This document shows positions 17,314 to 25,499 of a stretch of DNA of 64,000 bases, piece after piece. Made by a program: the position numbers and the translations under genes. Below the pieces are notes generated by a model. That model had not been told where the DNA came from, searched no databases, and saw nothing but the letters and a program-made list of their open reading frames with translations. The stretch is from DATJZG01 sp035499295. Its GTDB lineage: Bacteria; Myxococcota; Myxococcia; Myxococcales; Anaeromyxobacteraceae. Location: assembly GCA_035499295.1 (NCBI GenBank), contig DATJZG010000170.1:1-64000 (forward strand), written 5' to 3'. The number at the start of each line of letters is the position of its first letter. The first letter of the stretch is position 1.

Positions 17314-19083
17314 GTGCCGGACATGAACAAGCGCAACGTCATCGCGCAATGGGCCTTCGACACCCGGCCCGTGCTCCTGCGGTTCCACCTCTGGCTCGAG
17401 GACGTGGAGGTCGAGCGGGCGCAAGCCGAGCCGGTGTCGGCTTTCTCCTTCACGCCGCGCGGGATCGCCCGCTGTCTCGCCATCACCTCCGCGGCCACGG
17501 CGCTCGGGACCCGGCTCTTCGGCGGGTTCGGGGAGGGGGCCGGCAAGGACAAGTCCATCTACAACCAGGTGAAGAAGTCGGCGGACGCCATCAGCGCCTA
17601 CGTGATGAGCGAGGGGCTCTGGCACCTCACCCGGACCCTGCCCGAGAACCACGCCATCATGGTCTCCCTGGGCGAGGGGCTCATGCCCAAGGCCGGGGAG
17701 ACTCCGGAGATGGGCGCGAACCCCCTGCTCGGCTTCGGGCGCGTGTACGCGAGGCCGGAGGTGGCGCGCATCGTGGATCGCCGGGTGCGCCGCCTCCTCA
17801 ACGAGCCCGGGCACACCTTCGAGCAGTTCTACGGGTGGCTGCAGGACCGGGGGATCACCCTGTGGGGGGCGGCCGTCGACACGCTCGAGAACACCTCGCG
17901 CTTCGCCGAGGGAAAGACCACCGGACCGATGGCGGTCTTCCACCTGTTCGACTCCCCTTTGACCGTCTCCCGCCCCTACGAGTCGTACATGGGCTGCCTC
18001 ACCGTTCCGCGGCGCGTGGCCGACTCCGCCGACCGGGCCTCGGTGCTGCTCGACTACCGCACGCCCCGCAAGCAGGTGGCGGAGGCGATCGAGGCCACCT
18101 ACCCGGGCGTGAAGCGCGAGAACATCCACGTGTGGACCTTGCGGGGCAAGAGCCGGGTGGGGCGCCTCGGCAAGCTCTGGGAGGAGTGGAAGGCGCTCGG
18201 CGTCCACCTGGTCGAGGACGGCTGGAAGGCGCCGAGCGGGATCGAGGTCTTCACCGACTCCGGCACCTACGCCCCCACCTTCCTGGTGGGCAGCTGGAAG
18301 GACGCCGCCGGCGCCGTCCACGTCTTCCTCTGCGACGGCTACGCCGCCACCGCCGAGGCGATGCAGGCGGCGAGCCTGTCGGAGGTCCTCGACGTCGACT
18401 CCACCATGGCGATCTTCTCGCCGTCGTTCGACCTCCCTTGCGACGGAGAGGCGAAGCTCATGCAGCTCGACCCTCTCGCCCCGGACTTCGCTCAGCGGGT
18501 TTCCGCGCTCTTCGGGCTGACCGAGCTCGAGACCGGCAAGGTGAAGTCCTACGCCGAGGCGATCGCGGAGGCGCGGGACTCGCACATGCCGCTCGGCCGG
18601 CGCGTGCTGCGCGCCGACGACTTCCTGCCCGAGAAGAACTGGAGCGTCCTCTCCAGCATCGGGTACATGTGCGACGATCCCTACACCGGCATCAAGGGGG
18701 TCACCCGGGTGTCGGAGGGGGTCTACAAGGTGGCCACCCTGCTCGCCACCCGCAAGGCTTCCGCCCGCATCACCTTCACCTTCCGCCTGATGGAGCCGCT
18801 CGAGCAGGCGCGCCACGTCTTCAGCCCGCTCCTGGTGCGCTTCCTCTCCGGGGTCGACCACACCCGGAGGGCGGTGAAGATCTCCGACTCGGGTCGGATC
18901 CGCAACGAGCTCCAGACCATGCTCTCGCAGTCCCTGGAGTACGAGGGAGATCGGCTACGGGTGCACTTCGGCCGCGTCGACGAGAAGGTGATGCCGCGAG
19001 ACCGGCAGCTCGCCATCCGCAAGGTGCTGGAGTGGTACAAGGCGAACCACCCGGTGTGGTTCGAGTGGCTCGACATCGCCTAG
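17314..19083 (+). CDS. Conserved-looking 589-aa protein of unknown function
   Basis: A large soluble-looking protein with no signal peptide or membrane helix. I do not recognise a named domain. Features include an N-terminal AQWAFDTRPVLLRFHLWLEDV, a Gly-rich LFGGFGEGAGKDKSIYNQ at about 70-87, and a C-terminal helical KVLEWYKANHPVWFEWLDIA. The GTG at 17314 is chosen because GGGAGG precedes it at 5-base spacing; an ATG three codons later is the alternative. Codon use matches its neighbours. It is followed 107 bases later, on the same strand, by the ERG2-like gene, so a connection to that lipid-type pathway is possible but unproven. Confidence 0.8.
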   Translation: MPDMNKRNVIAQWAFDTRPVLLRFHLWLEDVEVERAQAEPVSAFSFTPRGIARCLAITSAATALGTRLFGGFGEGAGKDKSIYNQVKKSADAISAYVMSEGLWHLTRTLPENHAIMVSLGEGLMPKAGETPEMGANPLLGFGRVYARPEVARIVDRRVRRLLNEPGHTFEQFYGWLQDRGITLWGAAVDTLENTSRFAEGKTTGPMAVFHLFDSPLTVSRPYESYMGCLTVPRRVADSADRASVLLDYRTPRKQVAEAIEATYPGVKRENIHVWTLRGKSRVGRLGKLWEEWKALGVHLVEDGWKAPSGIEVFTDSGTYAPTFLVGSWKDAAGAVHVFLCDGYAATAEAMQAASLSEVLDVDSTMAIFSPSFDLPCDGEAKLMQLDPLAPDFAQRVSALFGLTELETGKVKSYAEAIAEARDSHMPLGRRVLRADDFLPEKNWSVLSSIGYMCDDPYTGIKGVTRVSEGVYKVATLLATRKASARITFTFRLMEPLEQARHVFSPLLVRFLSGVDHTRRAVKISDSGRIRNELQTMLSQSLEYEGDRLRVHFGRVDEKVMPRDRQLAIRKVLEWYKANHPVWFEWLDIA

Positions 19084-19190
19084 CGGGCGAGGGCGCGGGG
19101 CGGGGGAGGTCGCCGACTGTCCGCTCGACAGGCTCCCGCCGCCGTGGTTCAGTCACGGCGCCCATTCACCACAACCACAGGAGCCAGGGG

Positions 19191-19976
19191 ATGGAATACC
19201 TCTTCGACCCGGACGTGATCCACGAGTGCGCGCTCGCCGGGATCGGCAAGCCGAAGCCCGCCATGTTCGACGCCATCGCTGACGCCGTGGAGGACCGCTA
19301 CCCCGGCCGCATCGACCGATCGCAGCCCTGGCTCTACAGCATCGCCGGCGGAGCCATGATCGAGATGAAGCTCTACTACGCCTCCACCTTCGAGTACCTC
19401 ATGATCTGGGGCACGCCCATCGGGTCGGAGGGGCACTCCGGGCGCCACGCGGTCGGGTTCTGGGACACCGTGATCGACGGCGAGGCCTGGTACTACGCCG
19501 AGGGGCAGTTCGAGAAGCGCGTCTACCGGCCCGGAGACCGCATCTGGGTGGGTCCGGGGCAGGCTCGCGCCATGAACTTCACCGACGGGGTATGGGCGGT
19601 CGAGTACGCGCGTGGACCCCTGCCGCTCTCCTTCCCCTTCGGCCTCGCCGACGAGGTGCTCTCCACCCTCGACTTCGCCACCGCCGGGCTGACGCTCGGG
19701 ATGTACATGTCCCTCCTCGGCCACCACTTCAGGCTGCCGCTCCCGGGTGGCGCGAAGCCGTCCCTGGCCCGGAAGGCGCTCGGGGCGGTGATGGGCGCTA
19801 TGGGCTCGGCGGTCGCCCGGGTGTGCCTGCCGGCCCCTCCGGAGGACGCCATCCCGGCCGGTCCGACGAGGGGTACATCGCGCGCGTTGCCGCCGATACA
19901 CAAGCCACGGCCGCACGTCGCGGAAGCAGCCGCCCCGTCAGGAAGGCGGCGATCCGGTTCAGCCGGCCGGGAATGA
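19191..19976 (+). CDS. ERG2 / sigma-1 receptor family protein (sterol C8-isomerase-like)
   Basis: Residues 1-180 of this 261-aa protein align with the ERG2/sigma-1-receptor family. GTPIGSEGHSGRH (74-86), WDTVIDG (91-97), RVYRPGDRI (110-118), WAVEYARG (135-142) and FGLADEVLSTLDF (150-162) are the conserved blocks. The two acidic residues that define the ligand site in the sigma-1 receptor (Asp126 and Glu172) correspond to Asp92 and Glu138 here, judged by eye. Yeast Erg2 isomerises the C8 double bond of sterols. The N-terminal membrane helix of eukaryotic members is absent. An AGGAG precedes the ATG. The last ~50 residues are low-complexity and overlap the convergent SDR gene, so they may be non-homologous run-on. 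Confidence 0.85.
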   Translation: MEYLFDPDVIHECALAGIGKPKPAMFDAIADAVEDRYPGRIDRSQPWLYSIAGGAMIEMKLYYASTFEYLMIWGTPIGSEGHSGRHAVGFWDTVIDGEAWYYAEGQFEKRVYRPGDRIWVGPGQARAMNFTDGVWAVEYARGPLPLSFPFGLADEVLSTLDFATAGLTLGMYMSLLGHHFRLPLPGGAKPSLARKALGAVMGAMGSAVARVCLPAPPEDAIPAGPTRGTSRALPPIHKPRPHVAEAAAPSGRRRSGSAGRE

Positions 19977-20664
19977 CCACCGGCCGGCGGCCCAGGGCGG
20001 CGAGCGTCGCCCGGGCCACGAAGTCCGCATCCAGCACCGGGGGCGCCAGCCAGCCCGGGCGAAGGGGCCGGCTGCGCTCGTAGGTGGGGGTTCGCACCCG
20101 GCCGGCGCAGCAGGCGACGACGTCGATGCCGGCGGGGCGAAGCTCCGCCCACAGCCCCTCGCCGAGAACGCGCACGTACGCCTTGCTGGCGGCGTAGTGG
20201 ACCACCTGCGCCGACCCCTGGAATCCGGCCATCGACGTGAGGAGCACGATCCCGCCTCGCCCGCGCGCCACCAGGCGGCGGCCGACCCCGTGGGCGAGCG
20301 CCGCCACCGACCGGCAGTTGAGCGCGAGGAGTCGCTCGTGCGTCTCGAGGGGCAGGTCGAGGAAGGGCCCGATGGGGGAGAGCGCCGCGTTGCAGACGAG
20401 GAGGCCGACGTCCTCCTTCGCGGTGGCCTCGAGCACCTTTTCGATCCCCTCCGGGGTCGAGGCGTCCGCCGGCAGCGTCCGCACCTGAATGCGGTGTTCC
20501 CGCCCCACCTCCCGGGCGAATGCGTCGAGCTCCTCGGCTCGGCGGGCGACGAGCGTGAGGTGAAGGCCGCGGGCGGCGAGCGCGCGCGAAAGCGCGGCCC
20601 CGATCCCCTCGGATCCGCCGACCACCAGCGCCCGGGGGCCGTATCGCTCCTCGAATCGCTCCAC
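19798..20664 (-). CDS. SDR oxidoreductase, 17beta-HSD/3-ketoacyl reductase-like
   Basis: A 288-aa classical short-chain dehydrogenase. The nucleotide site is VVGGSEGIG (14-22), and the catalytic set Ser144, Tyr157 and Lys161 (YAASK) is complete. The opening ERYGPRALVVGGSEGIG resembles the HSD17B12/KAR branch (YG-x-WA-x-VTG), which reduces 3-keto acyl or steroid groups. The GTG at 20664 is 19 bases after the upstream extended-SDR gene, so it is in the steroid-reductase operon. Its last 60 codons overlap the ERG2-like gene end to end. Its first 160 residues align without gaps to the SDR at 43362-44147. Confidence 0.87.
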   Translation of the reverse strand: MERFEERYGPRALVVGGSEGIGAALSRALAARGLHLTLVARRAEELDAFAREVGREHRIQVRTLPADASTPEGIEKVLEATAKEDVGLLVCNAALSPIGPFLDLPLETHERLLALNCRSVAALAHGVGRRLVARGRGGIVLLTSMAGFQGSAQVVHYAASKAYVRVLGEGLWAELRPAGIDVVACCAGRVRTPTYERSRPLRPGWLAPPVLDADFVARATLAALGRRPVVIPGRLNRIAAFLTGRLLPRRAAVACVSAATRAMYPSSDRPGWRPPEGPAGTPGRPPSP

Positions 20665-20683
20665 CTTTGCCCTCGGCGTCGCC

Positions 20684-21637
20684 CTAGGAGGCGCGCTTCT
20701 TCCAGTAGGGCGAGAGCTCCAGGATGGCGCGCCGCACGAGCGGCGCGGCCACCGGGACGAGCCGCCGCTTCCACCCCAGGCAGGCGGCCACCTCGGCGAC
20801 GATGTCGGCGAAGCTGCGGCGCTGGTAGCGGAGCAGCGCCTGCGCCTCGGTGCTGTCGATCCAGTCGGTGGCGTACTCGGCCTTGCTGAAGGCCTCCTCG
20901 GGAAGCGCCCCGATCCCCATCGCGTCGAGGAGCCGGGTCAGGTATTCGCGGTAGGTGACCTGGCAGGACGGGCCGCCGCCGACGAAGAGGACCCGTCCCC
21001 ACACCTCCGGCGTGCGCAGCGCCCGGGCGAGAGCCACCGCCGCGTCGTCGGCGTGCAGGGCCTCGATGCGGTTGTCGAGGCCGATCTCGAACATGATGGG
21101 GTGGGGGTCGCGCAGCCCGAGGACGGGGACGTCGGCGAAGCGGAAGATGCACCACTCTAGCCCCGAGGAGCGGACGATCTCCTCGCAGGCGATCTTGTGC
21201 TCGGTGTAGGGGTCGGTGGCCTCCACCGGATCGGTCACCTTGCGCGGGGGAGGCTTGTGCAGGGTGTGGCCGTGCACGTCGAAGGTGGAGGCGAAGAGCA
21301 GGCGCGGTTTCTCGGGCTGCGCCTCCGCCGCGGCGACCACGTTCCGCGTGCCCTCCACGTTCACCTGCCGCGCGTGCTCCGGGTCCTCGTCGCTCGTCGG
21401 GGGAATGACGCCGGCGAGGTGGACGATCGCCTCCACCCCGGCGATCGCCCTCGCCACGGCCCGGTCGTCGCGCACGTCGCCCCAGACCAACTCGATGCGC
21501 CGCCCGTGCTTTCGCGCCAGGCCGCGGTGTTCGGGAGTGTCGAGGTCGAAGCAGCGGACCTCGTTCCCCTCCCGGAGGAGCTCGGGGAGGGCGTGGGAGC
21601 CGATGTTGCCGAACGGTCCGGTGAGCAGGATCTTCAC
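20684..21637 (-). CDS. NAD-dependent epimerase/dehydratase (extended SDR)
   Basis: A 317-aa extended SDR. The Rossmann motif GPFGNIG lies at residues 7-13, VHLAGV at 72-77, FASTFDVHG near 115-123 and the catalytic pair Tyr144-x3-Lys148 in DPYTEHK. Extended SDRs include sugar epimerases as well as 3beta-hydroxysteroid dehydrogenases and the sterol C4 decarboxylase ERG26, so a sterol role is compatible but not shown. The GTG at 21637 starts 14 bases after the steroid 5-alpha-reductase-like gene ends. The C-terminus has a basic amphipathic stretch (RRLVPVAAPLVRRAILEL) that could sit on a membrane. Confidence 0.87.
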   Translation of the reverse strand: MKILLTGPFGNIGSHALPELLREGNEVRCFDLDTPEHRGLARKHGRRIELVWGDVRDDRAVARAIAGVEAIVHLAGVIPPTSDEDPEHARQVNVEGTRNVVAAAEAQPEKPRLLFASTFDVHGHTLHKPPPRKVTDPVEATDPYTEHKIACEEIVRSSGLEWCIFRFADVPVLGLRDPHPIMFEIGLDNRIEALHADDAAVALARALRTPEVWGRVLFVGGGPSCQVTYREYLTRLLDAMGIGALPEEAFSKAEYATDWIDSTEAQALLRYQRRSFADIVAEVAACLGWKRRLVPVAAPLVRRAILELSPYWKKRAS

Positions 21638-21651
21638 GGTAGGTCCTTTGG

Positions 21652-22410
21652 CTAGCAGACGAAGGGAATGAGCGCCCGCCGCCGCGCCGGGTAGTCGGCG
21701 AACTGGCGGCGGTACCAGGCGTGGTGGGCGAACGCCCGCGGCGCCAGGTTGGCGGCGGTGTAGACGGCGAACGCCAGGCCCGCGAGCGACCAGGAGGCGA
21801 CCGCCCACCCGGCCCACTCCACCATCTCGCCGAGGTAGTTCGGGCACGAGACCCACTCGAAGGCCCCGCCCCGCGGGATGCGGTAGGTGGTCTCGCCCGG
21901 GGCGCGCAGGCGGCGCAGGGTCCGGTCCGAGGCGACGTTGAGGGCGAACCCGCCGAGGAAGACCAGGGCCCCGCCAAGGAAGCGCGGGTCGGCGAGCCAG
22001 GCGGGCGGGTAGCTGCCCAGGGCCGAGACGTAGCGGGCGTTGACGAAGGCGTTGAGCAGGTTGAAGGCGACGGCCATCCCTGCGATGGCGACGGGCATCC
22101 GGCGCGCGCCCTCGCGCATCCGCAGGGGGAAGAGGAAGGCGCGGTAGAGGTAGTGGAGCTGCCAGAGGGCGAAGAGGGCGAGGGGTGCGGGTGCGAGCGC
22201 GTGGGGCCCGCGGAAGTAGACGACGGCGAAGAAGACGGGAGCCGGGCTCTCCATGAGGATCCAGCCCCACCGGGCCGGCAAGGACCAGCCCCAGCCCCCG
22301 CGGGAGTAGCGCCCGTAGGGGGCGGGGATGAAGACCAGCGAGAGGAAGGTGGGCACCGCGAGCGCGAACTCGAGGAGCACGAGGCTTCGGTAAGAGGTCG
22401 GGAGGGCCAC
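21652..22410 (-). CDS. Steroid 5-alpha-reductase family membrane enzyme
   Basis: A 252-aa polytopic membrane protein. The C-terminal family signature is intact: FEWVSCPNYLGEMVEWAGWA at about 184-203, the NADPH-binding end of 3-oxo-5-alpha-steroid 4-dehydrogenases. The central QLHYLYRAFLFPLRM (84-98) and an early LMESPAP (52-58) match active-site segments of human SRD5A enzymes. These enzymes reduce a C4-C5 double bond next to a 3-keto group; bacterial members can act on other isoprenoids or unsaturated lipids. The GTG start at 22410 is first in a three-gene operon (with two SDRs) running toward the ERG2-like gene. Confidence 0.87.
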   Translation of the reverse strand: MALPTSYRSLVLLEFALAVPTFLSLVFIPAPYGRYSRGGWGWSLPARWGWILMESPAPVFFAVVYFRGPHALAPAPLALFALWQLHYLYRAFLFPLRMREGARRMPVAIAGMAVAFNLLNAFVNARYVSALGSYPPAWLADPRFLGGALVFLGGFALNVASDRTLRRLRAPGETTYRIPRGGAFEWVSCPNYLGEMVEWAGWAVASWSLAGLAFAVYTAANLAPRAFAHHAWYRRQFADYPARRRALIPFVC

Positions 22411-22542
22411 GCGCGCAGACTAACTCACCTCGGCCCGCCGGCGCTGCTAGGATGTCGTGTCGTCCGTGCGCGGGCCGGCCCCGTTCGGCGCGGGCGGCCC
22501 GCCTCGCTCGCCGGGCCGGCCGGGGGGGGAAAGGAGCGACGG

Positions 22543-23037
22543 GTGAGAGAGCAGGTTCGGGTGTTCGTCACCGGCGGCACCTTCGACAAGGAGTACGACG
22601 AGATTCACGGGCGCCTGTTCTTCAAGGAGTCGCACCTGCCCGAGATGCTGCGCCGCGCCCGCTGCCGCCTGGAGGTGGAGGTCACCACGCTCATGATGGT
22701 GGACAGTCTCGACATGAGCGACGCCGAGCGGGGGCTCATCGTCGAGCGCTGCCGCGCCTGCCCGGAGACCCGCATCGCCGTCACCCACGGCACCGACACC
22801 ATGGTGGAGACCGCCCAGGCCCTCTCCCGGGCGCGGTTGGCGAAGACCGTGGTGCTCACCGGCGCCATGGTCCCTTACGCCTTCGGGAGCTCGGACGGGC
22901 TCTTCAACCTGGGCAGCGCGCTCTCCTTCGCCCAGGTCCTGCCCGCTGGGGTCTACGTGGCCATGAACGGCCGGGTGTTCGATGCCGAGCGGGTGAGGAA
23001 GAACCGGGAGACGGGCGTGTTCGAGGAGAACCCCTGA
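22543..23037 (+). CDS. Stand-alone asparaginase N-terminal domain protein
   Basis: A 164-aa protein corresponding to only the N-terminal half of L-asparaginases (about 330 aa). Both Thr-containing motifs are present: TGGTFDKEY at about 9-17 and THGTDTMVETA near 78-88, followed by KTVVLTGAMVP. In full-length enzymes the active site also uses the C-terminal domain, so this short form may act as a different enzyme or in a dimer. Similar single-domain proteins occur in proteobacteria. The GTG follows AAGGAG. Its stop overlaps the next gene. Confidence 0.8.
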   Translation: MREQVRVFVTGGTFDKEYDEIHGRLFFKESHLPEMLRRARCRLEVEVTTLMMVDSLDMSDAERGLIVERCRACPETRIAVTHGTDTMVETAQALSRARLAKTVVLTGAMVPYAFGSSDGLFNLGSALSFAQVLPAGVYVAMNGRVFDAERVRKNRETGVFEENP

Positions 23038-23747
23038 TCCTACGGGCAGCGCTCGCGATCGCGGCGTGCCTGCTCGGCGCCGCGGGACCCGCCGCCGTCT
23101 TCGAGCCCGGCGAGGGGGTGGAGCTGGCCGCGCCCGCTCCGGAGAGGTTGGACGGGACCGCGCTGACCTGGAGCAACGCCGGCCTGTTCTTGGCAGGCGG
23201 CGCCACCGCGTTCGTGGCGCACGAGACCTGCCACGTCCTCGCTGGCCTGGCGCTCGGCAACGTCCCGACGGTGCAGCCGGTGAAGTTCCTGGGCGTCATC
23301 CCCTTCTTCGCCATCTCGCCCGGCATCACCTGCGTGGGGAACGCTTGCTACAAGGCCAACGGCACCCCCTTCCCGCCGGGCCCGCGCGGCCTCTACTTCA
23401 TCGTCTCCGCCGGGATCCTGTGCCAGGAGGCGGAGGACGAGGTCATCCTCAGCCTCGAGCCCGGCATCCGCTACCAGGACGCCGCCTTCCTCAAGGGCAT
23501 GCTGGCGTTCAACACGCTCGCCTCCGTCGGCTACGCCCTCGCCAACCTGTTCAACCTCGAGCCGCCGGAGGGCGATCTCAGGGCCATGAGCCGGCTCGTG
23601 CCGGTGCCGCACGCCGTCCTGAGCGGCCTCGTGCTCGCCACCGCCGCGCTCGACATCTCCCGCTACTACTTCCCGGACGCCGAGTGGCTGCCCTGGGTGA
23701 GCCGCGTCACCAAGCTCGCCACCGTCGGCGTGATCTTCGCCTTCTAA
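23034..23747 (+). CDS. Membrane protein with an HExxH motif
   Basis: A 237-aa protein with an N-terminal hydrophobic signal-like segment (LRAALAIAACLLGAA) and further helices at about 46-62 and in the C-terminal third. HETCH at 63-67 matches the zinc-protease pattern H-E-x-x-H and lies at the end of a membrane helix, as in M50-type intramembrane proteases, but I cannot confirm the rest of that family. The start is inferred as CTG at 23034: it overlaps the asparaginase stop (CTGA), leaves an intact signal-like segment, and no ATG, GTG or TTG precedes the hydrophobic part. Confidence 0.6.
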   Translation: MILRAALAIAACLLGAAGPAAVFEPGEGVELAAPAPERLDGTALTWSNAGLFLAGGATAFVAHETCHVLAGLALGNVPTVQPVKFLGVIPFFAISPGITCVGNACYKANGTPFPPGPRGLYFIVSAGILCQEAEDEVILSLEPGIRYQDAAFLKGMLAFNTLASVGYALANLFNLEPPEGDLRAMSRLVPVPHAVLSGLVLATAALDISRYYFPDAEWLPWVSRVTKLATVGVIFAF

Positions 23748-23759
23748 AGGTGCCGCCTT

Positions 23760-23809
23760 GTGGGGGGCGGGGGAGGCCCCGCCGCGGCGGGCGCGGCCCC
23801 GCCCACCCC
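23760..23809 (+). terminator. GC-rich hairpin after the HExxH membrane protein gene
   Basis: Two GC-only arms pair almost completely (23760-23772 with 23797-23809, two mismatches) around a GC-rich loop, starting 13 bases after the stop codon. There is no T-run, so it would be a structural or Rho-assisted terminator. Confidence 0.4.
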
Positions 23810-23848
23810 TCTCGATCACTGACGGTGTCGATCGCCCTCCCGCCCGGC

Positions 23849-23885
23849 GCTGGATCGTGCTTCAATGGCGCCCGTGCTGGATCGT
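23849..23885. repeat. Direct repeat of GCTGGATCGT
   Basis: GCTGGATCGT occurs at 23849-23858 and again at 23876-23885, 27 bases apart, about 50 bases before the cytochrome c start. It could be a paired binding site for a regulator of that gene. Confidence 0.35.
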
Positions 23886-23933
23886 CCAGCTGACTTGGAA
23901 GCTGAGACCGAACTCTCGAGAAAGGACGTCGAA

Positions 23934-24197
23934 ATGAATCGGACCCTGGCCCTCGTCGTCGCCGCCGCCTTCGCCACGCTCGCCCGCGCCGACGGTGCCG
24001 ACACCTACAAGGCGAAGTGCGCCATGTGCCACGGCGCCGACGCCAACGGCGGCGCCATGTACAAGAAGCCCATCCGGGGATTGGCCGAGGCCGACGTCCT
24101 GAAGATGATCAAGGAGGGGAAGGGCAAGATGAAGCCCGTCTCCCTCGAGGCCGCCGACGCCCAGGCGGTGGCGAAGTACCTGCACGGCCTGAAGTAG
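23934..24197 (+). CDS. Small periplasmic c-type cytochrome
   Basis: An 87-aa precursor with a signal peptide (about residues 1-19) and one heme site, CAMCH at 29-33. Met66 in GKGKMKPVS is the expected axial ligand, which makes it a class I, cytochrome c6/c551-like carrier. It would shuttle electrons in the periplasm. The ATG at 23934 follows AAAGGACG. It relies on cytochrome c maturation such as the ResB/CcsA system encoded 10 kb downstream. It is a single gene. Confidence 0.92.
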   Translation: MNRTLALVVAAAFATLARADGADTYKAKCAMCHGADANGGAMYKKPIRGLAEADVLKMIKEGKGKMKPVSLEAADAQAVAKYLHGLK

Positions 24198-24224
24198 CGC
24201 CCGCCTCCCTCTCACGGCGAGGGC

Positions 24225-25499
24225 GTGGTACGACGGGCCACGCCCTCCCGCGAGACGCCCGGCACCGAAGGCCCTCCTCCGGTGGCGATCCTGCGCCACC
24301 CCATGGCCTCGGTGCGCGTCGGCGCGCTCCTCACCGCCATCGTAGGCATCGGCGCGCTCTCCATCGACATGTCGCTCCCGTCGCTCCCGGAGGTGGTGCG
24401 GCGCTTCGGGACCGACGACGCCACGGCGCAGCTCACCGTGACGCTCTTCCTCCTCGCCTTCGCGCTCGCGCAGCTCGCCTTCGGCCCCGCCTCGGACCGG
24501 CTGGGGCGGCGCCGCGTGCTCCTCGGCGGGCTGCTGCTCTACCTCGTAGGCGCCGTCGCCTGCGCTCTCGCCCCCAGTGTCGAGGTGCTCGTCGCCGCCC
24601 GAATGCTGCAGGGCTTCGGGGCCGGCAGCGGGCCGGTGGTGGGGCGGGCCATCGTCCGGGACGTGTACCCGCGCGAGCACGGGGCGAGGGTGCTCGGGCT
24701 CATGGCCACCGCCCAGGCCCTGAACCCGGTGCTCGCGCCCATTGCCGGCGGCTACCTGCAGGTGTGGCTCGGATGGCGGTCGGTCTTCGCGGTGCAGGCC
24801 GTGCTCGGGGCCGCATTCCTCGCGGGCTCCTGGGCGCTCGTGCTGGAGACCGCTCCCGGGGCCGGAGCGGAGCGGGAAGGGGCGTCCGCGCTCCTTCTCG
24901 GGGGCCGCGCCCTCTTCTCCCACCGGACCTTCGTCGGCTACGCGGTCGCGGTCGCGCTCGTCTTCAGCGGGCAGTTCGCCTTCATCAGCGGGTCGGCCTT
25001 CGTGCTCATCGGGCTCCTGGGAGTGAAGCCGGACCGCTACGGATTCTGCTTCGGCCTCGTCGCCGCCGGGCTCATGGCGGGGAGCGCCCTCACGGCGCGC
25101 CACACCCTGCGCCTCGGCACGCGGAGGCTCGTCCGGGCCGGCGCGGCCGTCTCGGCGGCGGCCGGCGCGGCCATGGCGCTCCTCGTCGTCGCCGGGTCCC
25201 AGAGCGTCGTCGGCATCGTCCTCCCCATGTGCCTCTACGCGGTGGGCGCCGGGCTCGTCATGCCGAGCGGAATGGCCGGCGCCCTCGGTCCCTTCCCTCG
25301 ATCGGCGGGGATGGCCTCGGCCCTCCTCGGGTTCCTGCAGATGGCGGGATCGGCGGCCTACAGCATCGCCGTCTCCCGCTTCTACGACGGGACGGCCCTT
25401 CCCATGACCGCCGCCGTCGGCGCGAGCGGGGTGGCCTGCCTCGCCTGCGCGGCGCTGCTGCTGCGCGGCGGCGCCGCCGAGGACGCCGCGTCCGGCTAG
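24225..25499 (+). CDS. MFS exporter, Bcr/CflA drug-resistance type
   Basis: A 424-aa transporter with 12 predicted helices. The loop between helices 2 and 3 carries DRLGRRRVLLGGL (motif A). The first helix contains LSIDMSLPSLPEV, and the segment QGFGAGSGPVVGRAIVRD is characteristic of the Bcr/CflA subgroup, which exports drugs such as bicyclomycin and chloramphenicol or metabolites. The GTG at 24225 has a weak GAGGG ahead of it; a GTG at 24282 or ATG at 24303 would still leave all helices. Its stop overlaps the end of the convergent ppnP gene by four bases. Confidence 0.88.
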   Translation: MVRRATPSRETPGTEGPPPVAILRHPMASVRVGALLTAIVGIGALSIDMSLPSLPEVVRRFGTDDATAQLTVTLFLLAFALAQLAFGPASDRLGRRRVLLGGLLLYLVGAVACALAPSVEVLVAARMLQGFGAGSGPVVGRAIVRDVYPREHGARVLGLMATAQALNPVLAPIAGGYLQVWLGWRSVFAVQAVLGAAFLAGSWALVLETAPGAGAEREGASALLLGGRALFSHRTFVGYAVAVALVFSGQFAFISGSAFVLIGLLGVKPDRYGFCFGLVAAGLMAGSALTARHTLRLGTRRLVRAGAAVSAAAGAAMALLVVAGSQSVVGIVLPMCLYAVGAGLVMPSGMAGALGPFPRSAGMASALLGFLQMAGSAAYSIAVSRFYDGTALPMTAAVGASGVACLACAALLLRGGAAEDAASG

